DNA of 64,000 bases from Capniomyces stellatus (taxonomy: Eukaryota > Kickxellomycota > Harpellomycetes > Harpellales > Legeriomycetaceae): positions 186,001 through 250,000 of the forward strand of contig LUVW01000017.1 in the NCBI GenBank assembly GCA_001661515.1, in the 5' to 3' direction. The position numbers and the translations under genes were made by a program. This document shows, one piece after another, positions 48,179 to 58,922 of the stretch. Each line of letters begins with the position of its first letter. Within the stretch, counting starts at the first letter, position 1. The notes below the pieces were generated by a model. The model ran no database searches. It was given only the letters and a program-made list of their open reading frames with translations, and was not told where the DNA came from.

Positions 48179-49039
48179 TGTTAATTTGATTTTATATATA
48201 TATTACTAATAATTATAAAAAAGCAGACTCAAGAATAATTTACATACACCGTGTGACTTGTAGTTTTATTTATACGTCGCTGAGGTTTCAAGTTTCAATA
48301 AAAACAAAGCAAAAAAGTCTAATTTTTCATAAATTGTATTATGCTAGACGTGATATACTTAAATATATAAATAATAGCAGTCGCGTATTTTACTTTGCTG
48401 ATTTGTATACTGACATCGGTGCGTTGTGTTGATACATCCTAATAACTTTGATATGAGTGCTAGTAAACATATATTTTGTTTATGAGTTTGAATTTACTTT
48501 TGGTTTATATCAATAAACGGTTAAACCAGACTTACTTATAAACAAATAAGGTTTCATCTTTTTTATTTGGAGTGATTTGTTTGTTTAGACGTCCATCAAA
48601 CTCTTGAATTAAATTTTTTTTGTTTATTTTGGTTGTATTTTGGTCGACTATTTAACTATTTTTGCTGCAAGTTAACTTATGTTTTTTACTTTTATCTTTT
48701 ATTTGGTATTATGACTTTGTGTTTAGTGACGGGATTGAATATTTAATGTGTAAGGTTTGCTTAGGTTGTTTAGGCGGTAAAAGTAAATGCTAAGAAGCGA
48801 GTTCATAAGCAGGCTTGATCACTACTACTATTGCATTTAAAAATAACACCCCTATCAGAGTAATTTGTAAATATACAATAAACCAAATAGCTATCGTTAA
48901 CTTTGTCTTTGCCCGGTTTACTAAACCATGTCAATGGTACAATATCTAGATTGGCTAAACAAAACCACATAGTCTACAGAATCGGCATTGTGGCCACTTT
49001 CATATTAGACTCGCTTTTGTTTATTGACCAATACGATGC

Positions 49040-49084
49040 AAAGGACCATATATACATTTTTTATTGAAATAAAGGACCATATAT
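49040..49084. repeat. 14-base direct repeat around TTTTTTATTGAAAT insert
   Basis: AAAGGACCATATAT is present at 49040-49053 and 49071-49084. The 17 bases between are ACATTTTTTATTGAAAT, again the T(n)ATTGAAAT element. Confidence 0.75.
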
Positions 49085-49524
49085 TTACTACAAAAGTAAA
49101 AGCAAAACTAGAAATAATGATATTTCCTAAAACACAATCAATACATCCGTTTACAGCTCGCATCAGACATACTTTCCATACTCAGGTCTATTTATACTCT
49201 GACATAGATGATATACAGGTCAAACATTTGTTTATCTATTGAAATATGGTTCAAACTTTTTTGAAGAGATTGATAACTAGCACAAACGTTATGGCAAAAT
49301 TTATTGATTGTGATTTCTTGTAATTTCCCTGTTACATTTTTTACAACAGCCGGGGGGTTTTTTTTCTGAACAGTTTGGTTTTGTCTCCAGGAGTTTATAC
49401 GAAGAAAAAACGACAAACCCAGCCCCGTTAGAGTTAGCCAATATCTCGTCTGTAGTTTGTTTGCTAATACCCCTTATGCAATACCATTGGTAGTTTGCTT
49501 CTATTATTTTTATTTATTTATTTA

Positions 49525-49542
49525 TGTGGTTTATTGGCAACA
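49525..49542 (-). repeat. Dispersed repeat copy (TGTTGCCAATAAACCACA on minus strand)
   Basis: Minus strand reads TGTTGCCAATAAACCACA, then an A-rich tail (TAAATAAATAAATAAAAATA), as at 63839-63856. Confidence 0.7.
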
Positions 49543-49572
49543 TAGTCAACACAACATAGCATCTCCGTTATT

Positions 49573-49611
49573 ATTAATTTTTTTTTTTTTTTTTTTTTTA
49601 TTGAAATTAAT
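49573..49611. repeat. Weak ATTGAAAT-type site with poly-T
   Basis: ATTAAT (49573-49578), a long T run, ATTGAA, then ATTAAT (49606-49611). The direct repeat is only 6 bases, so it may be chance. Confidence 0.35.
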
Positions 49612-49992
49612 ATTTTTTTTTCCGTTACTATTTTTTTTTGTTTAGATAAGAACCGAATTAAAGTACTTCAATTTTTTTTTAAAATTCCCCAATTATTGCT
49701 ACCAATCCTTCCCCACCGTCACCCTACTTCAGTAGTGAAGAAACATCCTAAAACCAAAAGAAACTAAAGTCGGTGATAGATCAGATCAGCTTCTAGAGAC
49801 ACGGCATATTACTTTAGCAAGAGGCTTTTTTTTGTTGTTAAAAAGTTACTTATACTTCTGCTTAAATCAGCTAAACTTTGTGACTGTCCAAACAAAAGAC
49901 ACCCGACAACAAGATTAAATATAAACAATTTTCTTTTTAATGTTATTAGAACAACTAATCAAAGTTATCAAGGATAGTCTAAAACAGGAGTA

Positions 49993-50235
49993 ATGGGGAG
50001 TTTTTTTGGAATAATTCAGAGGTTATTCAATACAAAAAAAAGGCAGGTAAAATTTAGTTTGGATAACCAAAATCGTCAAACCAAAATAAAGCATATAATT
50101 TCAGTAAAAAAAAAAGATATACTTGGAGTTCCAACATGCGGGAATAATTGCAATTTCATATTACTTTTGTTGTTATTGTTGGAGACACTTTTTAGTACCC
50201 TTTTTAAGAAAAGACAAAGCCCGATAGCAAAATAA
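49993..50235 (+). pseudogene. Degenerate ARF-like GTPase N-terminal fragment
   Basis: An 80-residue open frame whose first 55 residues track the start of ARF/ARL GTPases: MG at the start (myristoylation site), a short amphipathic helix ending RLFNTKK, then SLDNQNRQTKI where ARF has GLDNAGKTTI, and GVPTCGNNC where ARF has the switch-I-like T-I-P-T-x-G-F-N. The GxxxxGK[ST] P-loop is destroyed, so it could not bind nucleotide normally. After this the frame turns into a Leu run and stops; the rest of the GTPase is not seen nearby. It is most likely a relic, though the resemblance is moderate and could be coincidental. Confidence 0.35.
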
Positions 50236-50541
50236 ACCAGGCTTTTGATTTTAAACACTCGCTGTCTTACAAACATCAATTATTTTTTTCCAGCACATAC
50301 TCAAAATCTTCACTCCAGCTACTCTGAAACACACAATTTAAAGGTAAGAACACGTTTACTTTTGAATTTTGGTACCTTTTTCTACCGAAGAAATAAAACA
50401 TAAGCTAAAGAGAACTTACTTTAATGATTTTAAGGGATCCTTCTAATCCTTTAAATAAAAGATTGTAGCCCCAATCTTGCCTTTTTAATTTAGTTTAGTT
50501 GCTGTTGTTTTTATTTATTTTTTGATTAGACAGATCCAAAG

Positions 50542-51367
50542 ATGAATTCAGCGATTTCTAGAGGATGGTTTAAATCAGCGAAATTGATTTCTAATAGAAT
50601 GATCCTATCCTCATCTATCCCACGTAAGTTCGAATTATATAACTATTTCTCCATTATTACTAGCAACGTTTACCGGCCTTTTGCCATCTTTGAGTTTCTA
50701 TTGTGTCATCTTTGTCATCGCCAATAACAAAAATATTTTTTACTTTTTGGATCGAAATCTAGAACATCACATTCGAAATTACTCTTCGGTACTTGATCCA
50801 AAAAACGGGAATGGTAAACAGGATGATTCGGCAAAGTTTCAAATACCATACCAATCTGTTCTTGAGCGTGAAACCACTGACAAGTTTTTCGAGTATAGCG
50901 CTCGTCAATTGCTAATGACAGAGATACTTCGTGGTGCCTGGGTTGTTTTGGAGGCTTTCTTCCGTGAGCCTTTCACTTTGCATTACCCCTGGGAAAAGGG
51001 TCCATTGAGTCCAAGATTTAGAGGCGAACATGCTCTACGTCGTTATCCTTCAGGCGAAGAACGTTGTATCAGTTGTAAACTCTGTGAAGCTGTATGCCCA
51101 GCCCAAGCCATAACAATCGAAGCTGAGCCCAGATCTGATGGTTCTCGTAAGACTATTAGGTACGATATTGACATGACCAAATGTATATTCTGTGGGCTTT
51201 GTCAAGAGGCTTGTCCAACTGACGCTATCGTTGAAGGACCCAATTTTGAATACTCCACAGAAACCCACGAGGAGCTTATATACAACAAGGAAAAGCTGCT
51301 GGCTAACGGCGACAAGTGGGAAGTAGAAATTTCCAGAAACATAAATTCAGAACATAACTACCGCTAA
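50542..51367 (+). CDS. NDUFS8: NADH:ubiquinone oxidoreductase (complex I) TYKY subunit
   Basis: Two exons, 50542-50623 and 50763-51367 (GTAAGT...TAG), 228 residues. The N-terminus is a basic, Ser-rich mitochondrial presequence ([16 protein letters not shown]). The mature protein carries two [4Fe-4S] ferredoxin motifs, [12 protein letters not shown] (C129, C132, C135, C139) and [12 protein letters not shown] (C168, C171, C174, C178), clusters N6a and N6b of the peripheral arm, which pass electrons towards ubiquinone. Also diagnostic are [20 protein letters not shown] and the C-terminal [15 protein letters not shown]. Length and order match NuoI/NDUFS8. Its presence shows that this fungus has respiratory complex I. 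Confidence 0.97.
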
Positions 51368-53412
51368 TACATGTGTTCAAGTTCGAGTTTAATCCTAGGC
51401 TCTATTTAGTCATTAGGCTCAGCTTGACTCGGCTTATTTTATTAGTGTTCATTGACTTCATTAGCTTTTCCTTTTTTCGAATTTAAAATTTAAAATACAG
51501 TACTCTTTATTATTTATTATTTTAATATTCCTAAGAACCCGAGTTGTAAGGCTGTTGAGCTGTGCGATCGACTTGTCATTTAAATGGAGCAGCCCTTCTC
51601 TTTCAAGAAAAGCTAGTGTCTAAAATGTATTTATTTACTCGACTTACTTTTATCCTAATGTATGACTTTTTTGTCAGTTTTCTTGACACATAGTTAACGT
51701 GATTTCTTTACTTTTTTTTTGAAAAAAATAAACGGATATTGAATAGCACAAAGTGTGCTATTGTAAAGCTTATTTCCAATGTGGAACTATAGCGAGTAAG
51801 CCATAGGTACAGATCATGTCGAGGCAAGACTGAATCCATCTAAATGCATTACTAAAACTGGATTATGTTTGATATATATCCCGTGGCTTGGACTTTAGTA
51901 AAATCCTTTGAATAGCGACTAAATCACGACTTTGAAACTCAGGTTCAGCAGTAAATAGGATATGATAGGATAGTTGGAACAACAACATCATAAAAGTATA
52001 TCCAGCTTAGTTGTACACTACACTACACTACACTACACTGAAACCACAAACTTGGAAGCAGGTAAAATTATTGTCATGATTAGCATCTGATACTTTTTAG
52101 CTTAAAATAATGACTGTACAATTTATTTCTTCGCCTCAATTGTATTTACCCAAGTATATGTTAGGGTGATAAATCATATTCTACTAACCATGCTAGGTGC
52201 ACCAACTCGATGTCACATCTTTCAGAATCATGAGCTGATTACATTAAACTACTATTAAATGTTGGTATTTACAACCTGATTTAAATGTGGCTTATTTTCC
52301 TCTTTCTTTTGTTGTTAATATTTTACAGCTTTTAGCTGCTTGGAACTCGACAAATGTTAAGCTTAAATTTTAGTCTGTATAAAACACCAATAGTTTCATT
52401 AGTTAAAGTATAATTATCAGAATTTGCACTATTTTAGCCGAGTAAAAAGTATACAGTAGCAGTACTTGTATTGACCTTGGTTGAAATAAATTTGGGGTTT
52501 GTTTAGTCGGATTTTGCCACTAAATCCAAACCATTCCAGTAGATTTACTGGATTGAATAAAAAAATAAAGACATTGGCAATTGATTATTGCGGATGAAAT
52601 CATGTTAGCATATATTTTCCCAAACTTCCAGTAATCTTGCTACGTTTTATTTGGCGGCACTAAGGTGTACATGGTGCCTTGTTTACCTTTTGTGCTATTT
52701 GGATAAACTAAACAAGCCAACTCAGCTTACCATTAAATCATCGCAATCCAGGTTGCTAAGTTGAGATATGTCGTTTAAATGCTTGTTTTAAAATCCATAT
52801 TGTTTACAAGCGGAATCCAGACTGAGTCCAGGATAATTGATTTATATACAACTAACTCGTGCCTTTATTTACTCAGAAATGGATAAAAAAATGATAAAGT
52901 TGAAAGTACTTGGTGTAGAGCAGCGACACGTAGATAGATATGTATATCATGCAAATGTTATTTAAGTGCTATGTGAAATAGTGGCTATCTCTAGCCTAAT
53001 CAAGCATATACAGACGTATACTAATTGGTTTATATATAATATATATATATTTTTATATGTGTATACAATGTACATCAATTAAACCCAAAACCACGCTAGA
53101 TTATAAAAGCGACTGAGGGGCTCGATATGACATTAACCATAACATTTCTAATCGACTTGGCACAATCTTCATTACTAACATATTTTCAAACGGCAAAAAC
53201 ATACATTAGTATTATGCACTTTAATTAAAGTTTGATGATATTTCCATAACAATAATACCGAGTAAATAAACAAGCATTTGACATCGATCAGCAAATTCCA
53301 TATAAACAACTGGCTAACGCTTCAAAAAAAAACATATACATATTACGTCCTGGAGGTCAGAGACCCGAACCAAGCCGATAGAAAATAGAAAATAGAAAAT
53401 AGAAAATAGAAA
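51368..53412. other. 2 kb intergenic, no gene recognised
   Basis: AT-rich spacer with a CACTA microsatellite (52016-52039), a TA-rich patch near 53030-53060 and a GAAAATA microsatellite directly before the SUN gene. Confidence 0.55.
52016..52039. repeat. CACTA microsatellite
   Basis: Four exact CACTA units plus a partial fifth. Confidence 0.9.
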
Positions 53413-53415
53413 ATG
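53381..53415 (+). repeat. GAAAATA heptamer microsatellite running into the start codon
   Basis: Four GAAAATA units followed by GAAAATG and AAAATG. The first ATGs of the SUN-family gene (MKMK) lie in the degenerate last units, so the repeat forms the immediate 5' leader. Confidence 0.85.
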
Positions 53416-54447
53416 AAAATGAAAATAGCAGCAATAACACTGACATGTATGCTAGGGTTTACCTATTCTGTGCCTACGAACGAGAGCACGAAAAAGCCTG
53501 CACAGACACAAGTTGTTGTCACTCTAACTAAAACAGTCTACATATCCTCAACACCATCGGTAGGTATAAAAAAGCAAGTAGTACCGGTGGTTGAACCCAA
53601 TGACGGAAAGTTCAGTGGATCATCGTCACCCAAGGGTCTTCTTACAGGCGGCGTTGCAGTTGGCAACCCTTCAACGGGTCCTAACTGCAATTTTCCATGG
53701 ACCGCATCAAACAAAGAAAATATTTATCCAATCACTACCGACAAAATGAATGCAGGTTGGGCAATGTCGCCAGACCAAGAATGCAAGAGAGGTACTTGGT
53801 GTCCTTATGCTTGTAATTCGGGATACTACTCCACTCAATGGAGTCCAACGGCTCTAGACCCAATAGGACCTGGCAACATGCACGGTGGCCTATTCTGTGA
53901 TAAAAATGGGGTCCTGCAAAAGCCTTTTCCTAACAAGCCGTTTTGTAGCAAAAGTGTAGGAAACACATTCATTAGAAATACGCTCAAAAAATCGGTATCT
54001 GCTTGCCAAACCGTGTATCCCGGAAACGAAGCTATGATTATTCCTACGGTTGCGCAGCCGGGCAAGTCGATAGCAATAAATGTTGTTCCAAATACATATT
54101 GGCTAGGCACAAGCTCCCAGTTTTATGTAAATCTTCAAGGATCAAACGAGAACCAGTGCATTTGGGGTAAGCCGGACAAGCCTGTGGGTAATTGGGCCCC
54201 CTATGTATTTGGAGCTGGGCAAGGAAAGGATGGAAACACTTACATAAGCGTGGTTTATAATCCATTATACGAAGAAGTTGGGTTCAAAAAGACTGATACG
54301 TACAATGTCAAAATTAATTGCATTTCCGGGAACTGCAATTTCCCACCAACTAAGGAGTGCAAGTGTGAACAAGGAAAATGTTCGCTTCCTGGTGGGTGTA
54401 CAGTCACCTTGCCTAAAGATGCTAAAGCCGAATTTGTACTTTATTGA
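53413..54447 (+). CDS. SUN-family secreted cell-wall protein (GH132, Sim1/Uth1-like)
   Basis: Single exon, 344 residues. A signal peptide (MKMKIAAITLTCMLGFTYSVP) is followed by a Thr/Val/Pro-rich segment and, from about residue 85, the Cys-rich SUN domain. Landmarks are CNFPW, ECKRGTWCPYACNSGYYSTQW, GGLFCDKNGVLQKPFPNKPFC, GNEAMIIPT and a C-terminal Cys cluster (CISGNCNF, CKCEQGKCSLPGGCTV). Fungal SUN proteins act in cell-wall remodelling and septation; some have beta-1,3-glucan activity. The N-terminal region is shorter than in yeast Sim1 and lacks a Ser-rich stalk. Secretion and wall location follow from the signal and family. Confidence 0.92.
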   Translation: MKMKIAAITLTCMLGFTYSVPTNESTKKPAQTQVVVTLTKTVYISSTPSVGIKKQVVPVVEPNDGKFSGSSSPKGLLTGGVAVGNPSTGPNCNFPWTASNKENIYPITTDKMNAGWAMSPDQECKRGTWCPYACNSGYYSTQWSPTALDPIGPGNMHGGLFCDKNGVLQKPFPNKPFCSKSVGNTFIRNTLKKSVSACQTVYPGNEAMIIPTVAQPGKSIAINVVPNTYWLGTSSQFYVNLQGSNENQCIWGKPDKPVGNWAPYVFGAGQGKDGNTYISVVYNPLYEEVGFKKTDTYNVKINCISGNCNFPPTKECKCEQGKCSLPGGCTVTLPKDAKAEFVLY

Positions 54448-55094
54448 CATAATCTTCAATAGCTTGAACACAAATCGGTGAGTGTCAACTTTAGCTATAT
54501 TTATATAAGATCTGTTAACCAAAATTCAAGTATATTTATCTAGCCTGACTGTGGGACAAACGCAAATGCTTGGTCTCATTATAGCGTTGTCTACCATGGT
54601 TTATTGTGAATAGAACAATTTTCTGTTGTGGGTTTGACACGTTTTACAGCTTGTTTCTTGATAGAGTTTTTCATAATACACTACTTGCATACATCATAAT
54701 CACCAAAAATTGCCTATATTAAACCCGTGTACCATTACATGGGGCCATGGTATTGGAATTGACATTAAAAAAGTATACTAGCTTGGTATGGGTTTAAGAG
54801 TTCATTAATTGTGACTAAACTCGATTCAACTTGATCGCTTTATTTCAAAACTGTATATGCAATCAATGTGGCCCGATTATTCTCACATTTACACTATTTT
54901 CTTCGTGTGGCACGCATACAAACCTAATAACTCAAGTTAGAATATCACCCATTGTTCATTAAAAATTAAACGTTTAGCGTGTGTTTATTTGGCAATATTT
55001 GATTTTTAAAACGATAGCAATAATGTAATCTATATACAAGTGTAAAATAATAATTAAGATAGTGTTTACTAATAATGGAATCCCCCTCCTCAGT
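54448..55094. other. Intergenic between convergent SUN and DUF3074 genes
   Basis: No gene seen; it holds the 3' flanks of two converging genes. Confidence 0.55.
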
Positions 55095-55934
55095 TTACAT
55101 GTGTAGTTCTTTGGTAGCCAAGGATAACACTTGGTCAACCTCAAAAAACAACTCTTCTATGTACAACCTATCAGCCAAGGACTGTAAAACCCAGCCTTCT
55201 GGGCTGAAATTCTGCACACAAACCCACTCCACCTCACCATTAGCTAGTTCACGCACCTCTTCGTAACTTTCGATAAACGCCCTGGTGCTCCCAGGGACCT
55301 TTGGGCACTTTTTATGGTTTATCGGGATATTTATTATTTGGAATTTTCTCGTGGTGAAGTTGCTGGAAGACGAATTTAGTGATTGGTAGATAGCCGAAAC
55401 AGCATCGTTTTTAGAGGGCCGCGGGAGAACTCCTGCCGCTTCTGCTAAAGCCTGGACACTGGAAAACCCATTCATAGGCGCATAAAGCCTGCGGGGCTGT
55501 GCCATTTGTATGTCTGTAATCTCGTTTTTAACTACTATCGAGCAGAAATCCCGCTTCCCTCCTCCCCATCTTTTTTGATACTTTGTATGGATTACCTCTA
55601 CAACCCCAGTTGCTACACATTCAATGCATTGGATATCTTTGATTGTCTTGTTATATACTTTCTGACCTCTTGCCTGGTCCAGGTATAGCAACTTTCGTAG
55701 TTCGTCGTAGCTGACACTGCTTGTTTTTACTTCCCGACAATACCATCGCTTTGAATCGCCAGGCACCAAAACCTTTTTTCTAATTGAGATTTTATTTTTT
55801 CTTTTAACTGCAGGCCACTTTGACGAGTAGAACATTAAATCGTTGCATCTATGTTCCCATTCCTTGACAAACTCCTCGAACTCAGGTGTTCCTGCTCCAG
55901 GCAAAATGTTAAAGTTGAATGGTTTTAATCCCAT
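55095..55934 (-). CDS. DUF3074 / START-like domain protein (putative lipid binding)
   Basis: Single exon, 279 residues, starting at an ATG (MGLKPFNFN). The body matches the fungal DUF3074 pattern: KRWYCREVKTSSVSYDELRK, a short stretch ending in an aromatic (VIHTKYQKRWGG), the KRDFCSIVV strand, RKFQIINIPINHKKCP, PGSTRAFIESYEEVREL and GEVEWVCVQNFSPEGWV. Such proteins adopt a START/Bet v1-like fold with a hydrophobic cavity and are thought to bind or move lipids; no substrate is known to me. There are no signal peptide or membrane segments, so it is probably cytosolic. The pattern match is from memory of the family profile. Confidence 0.75.
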   Translation of the reverse strand: MGLKPFNFNILPGAGTPEFEEFVKEWEHRCNDLMFYSSKWPAVKRKNKISIRKKVLVPGDSKRWYCREVKTSSVSYDELRKLLYLDQARGQKVYNKTIKDIQCIECVATGVVEVIHTKYQKRWGGGKRDFCSIVVKNEITDIQMAQPRRLYAPMNGFSSVQALAEAAGVLPRPSKNDAVSAIYQSLNSSSSNFTTRKFQIINIPINHKKCPKVPGSTRAFIESYEEVRELANGEVEWVCVQNFSPEGWVLQSLADRLYIEELFFEVDQVLSLATKELHM

Positions 55935-56671
55935 TTTGAAAGTGTGTGTTTACTAAATGAAAAGCATTAGTCGTTGCAAACTAATTATCCGACACCTATT
56001 TACTATTTATACATTCATTTTTTTTCTCTGTTTTCTCACTTTTATTTTCGTTGTTTTTATGATTGTATTTGTAGTGTTAATGGGTCAATTGTTGGCTTTT
56101 TAGAAATACACACTCAGTAATATAAGTCTGTGATGAATAATTCCGCCCTAGTTGACTCACTTTGGCTTTTAATTGGGGTACACTTGGTTGGCAAGCACTT
56201 TTTCTTGAATTAATCCCAAGCTAGCAACTTTAATTATAAAGACTTGTTTAAAACAAGTTTTTGTAATTAAAATAAGCTCAAGGTTTTGTCCGCCTAGCGT
56301 TTATGTTTTAGAAAGTCTCTGCTACTGAGACAAAGCTAGGGTTAGATCTTACTTCTTACGTTCTTATTTGGTTAATATAGATGTTACGAAAGGCATTCGC
56401 ATGGTGGTGTCTCACCAACACTTGTTGCATATATTTACACTACTTTTTTGCTTTTTATTTACGCTGCTATTATGGATTTCCAACTCAAGTTGGTAATTTT
56501 TAATTTTAATTTTTGAAATTTTGAACTTTTGAATTTCATTTGCCACGTTATTACCCAATGTGCTTTGTTTTATCAATTTTATCGTTATTTCTTCGTTTAG
56601 TGAGGAGTTTGAGAGTTTTTTTTTTAATAGTTTAGTTTCAGTTTTTTTCCACTAAATTAAACAGATTAATG

Positions 56672-56709
56672 GTATATTATAGAATTTCAATAAAAAAAAG
56701 TATATTATA
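56672..56709. repeat. 10-base direct repeat around GAATTTCAATAAAAAAAA insert
   Basis: GTATATTATA at 56672-56681 and 56700-56709 flank GAATTTCAATAAAAAAAA. This is the plus-strand orientation of the element at 24126-24139. Confidence 0.75.
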
Positions 56710-57522
56710 CAGCAAATAAATAACCACGTATCCTATATTCGGCATTTTATCCAATCTGATTTATATAACATCGTAGGTTGAGGGTGAGCTTGACTGGGAA
56801 ACGTGATCTGAACATAAAGACGGTTGATACACTTCCCAATAGACAAATACGCTTTGGGAATAGTTGTGGTCGTACTGTCAATATTTGTATTTTTGAAAAG
56901 TGCCATTTAATAAGGATACATCATTTCGATTTTAAACTTGTGTTGATATTTAAAGTTGGCAATTTGATGAAAATTAGCTTGATGATAGCAGTTACACTAA
57001 TCTTTCTGTTTAAAATTTGAGTAGCTGTAAGCCAAAAAAAAAAAAACCGAGATCCCCAACAAAACTTTGTTAATCTTAGCAGCCTTAACTATTGGAAGAC
57101 TGTTGCTTCTGAAAAAAATGCTTGATCTAAAAACCAGCTGCGTACTATAGCCAGCGTTACTTGGGACTTGTTGGCCACTTTTTATTACTCTTATTGTAGG
57201 ATGTTGGTCAACTTTCATTAGCCTCAGTATGCATTGTTTGTGTGTATGTTAATATCAAACATCTAATACCAAAAAAAAAAATTCAACAAAAGTATCAAAA
57301 CAGGCGTAGATTTATAATTTAACTGGCTAGATTTATAATAATTCAATTGTGGTATTATTTTAGCTTGTTGACATGCCTTTTTCAAATGTTGTTCCAGGAA
57401 TTCAACTGGACACGTTTTGAATTTTAATTAGAAAGGTAGTGTATTAGTGCTATATAACATTGTATTCATCAGATTTTACATAATTTGGTGTAATTTAAAC
57501 CGTCAATTGCAGTCACCGAGAA

Positions 57523-57543
57523 CCGTTTTATGTAATAAAACGG
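57523..57543. repeat. Inverted repeat, 9-base arms
   Basis: CCGTTTTAT, GTA, ATAAAACGG: perfect arms with a 3-base loop. Function unknown; it may be chance in AT-rich DNA. Confidence 0.7.
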
Positions 57544-58313
57544 CGTAAGTCAAACGTTTAATTTACTCATAAAACTCACTATGGAGCTCTTGAGAAAGCC
57601 TTTCCATTTGGAATTTTGGCCAAAAGTACCACTTTCTCAAGCACACATTAGCTCCGATTTTAAGCTTAGGTTTTATTATACTTGAAAAGCAGATGTGCTA
57701 GTTCCATTGAAGCCGAACTTGAAGTTTTGTAGTGAGATTCCCCCGATATAAATGCTTATCTGTTCATGAGCGAAAATTCAAGATTTTTACAGAGCACCAC
57801 CGGCTAGTTATATACTAAATCACAGGTTCATTAAATCAAACGCTGGAACCTTTGTGTTTAATATTTGCCCATTCAAAGGAATTGGCATAAAGGTTTAACG
57901 TATAAAAATATCATAACGTTAAACGAAAGCAGCACACCAATTACACTCTTTTTGACTATATGTATATATCAATTTACTTCTAACAAACAGCCTTGTATCA
58001 CACTTCTAAAAATAGTCGGAATGGGCTCTGTTTAGCCAAATGCTTGGTATTCAATGTGACATCAACACTCTTTTCTTTTCTTTTCAAAAAAAAAAAGGAA
58101 ATTTCAACACTAAATCACATTACATTTCAAAATTTTAGCCTGGCTCCAAAATGAATTTATATAAAGCAGGGATGCCGGGTAACGAGGTTTATCTTCGTTA
58201 TTGAATTTTGATTATCTAAATCTCAGCTTTTAAAAAAATTATTTGGATAACATATATAGAGCGATTCTTGAGCGCACTCAACTTTATAAAGGAAACAGCC
58301 TAACATTGAAACA

Positions 58314-58922
58314 ATGAACATCAGTTTAAGATTCATGAGCTTGCTATTAGTTACTCTAGGTATGTCAACTATTGGGCTGTCAAACAAGTATAATGCTGAC
58401 AACGATTTGCTAATTGGCCACAAAGAATTAGTCAAGCGCGCCGATTTAAGGCCAGATACAGAAATAGCTGGGTTAGGGCTAAATCTATTGGCATATCTTG
58501 TGAGAAATCCAGATATATTAACTATACATACAGGAGAAAGTAGTATAGGGTGTGGTTGTGACTTAGGTGGGGGGTCTAAAATCACCACCACAATAACACC
58601 AGATAAGCCAACAACAACAACCACAGATACAGTCACATCGGATAAGCCAACAACAACAACCACAGATACAATAACGCCAGATAAGCCAACAACAACAACC
58701 ACAGATACATTCACACCAGATAAGCCAATAACAACATGCAAGGAAACCAAAATCTGCAAACCCACCACTGCTTGCAAACCCACCACTGTTTGCAATAAAA
58801 AAGTTTGCAAAACATCCACGGTATGCAAAGCGACCAAAACTTGTAAAAAAACCAAACATTGCAAAACTACCAAGCCGTATAAGCCATACAAACCATACAA
58901 ACAAATTGCGTATGATAACTAA
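58314..58922 (+). CDS. Secreted Thr-repeat protein with Lys/Cys-rich tail
   Basis: Family not recognised. Single exon, 202 residues. There is a signal peptide (about residues 1-23), then a short region ending at a dibasic KR (HKELVKR), which suggests a Kex2-cleaved propeptide. A 40-residue segment with CGCD follows. Next come four 13-residue units, DKPTTTTTDTVTS, DKPTTTTTDTITP, DKPTTTTTDTFTP and a partial DKPITT, which are likely O-mannosylated. The tail has 11 Cys spaced every 4-7 residues among Lys and Thr (KICKPTTACKPTTVC, TKTCKKTKHCK) and ends with YKPYKPYKQ. A TTTATATAAAG TATA-like element lies about 160 bases upstream. The composition suggests a cell-surface or extracellular adhesive, wall or spore-appendage protein; this is inference from layout only. 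Confidence 0.75.
   Translation: MNISLRFMSLLLVTLGMSTIGLSNKYNADNDLLIGHKELVKRADLRPDTEIAGLGLNLLAYLVRNPDILTIHTGESSIGCGCDLGGGSKITTTITPDKPTTTTTDTVTSDKPTTTTTDTITPDKPTTTTTDTFTPDKPITTCKETKICKPTTACKPTTVCNKKVCKTSTVCKATKTCKKTKHCKTTKPYKPYKPYKQIAYDN

Larger units (their letters stand above)
48179..50541. other. 2.4 kb intergenic with insertion footprints and an ARF-like relic
   Basis: No intact gene recognised. It contains two ATTGAAAT-type sites (49040-49084; 49573-49611, weak), a minus-strand copy of the CCAATAAACC repeat (49525-49542) and a degenerate ARF-like frame (49993-50235). Confidence 0.5.
55935..58313. other. 2.4 kb intergenic, no gene recognised
   Basis: AT-rich. It contains one short insertion footprint (56672-56709) and a small inverted repeat (57523-57543). 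A plus frame at 56778-57020 follows a TAG acceptor-like site, but nothing identifies it as an exon. Confidence 0.5.

Noticed and set aside
56778..57020. Plus frame following a TAG acceptor-like site
   Set aside because: No ATG near its start, no partner exon and no motif; left as unexplained spacer.
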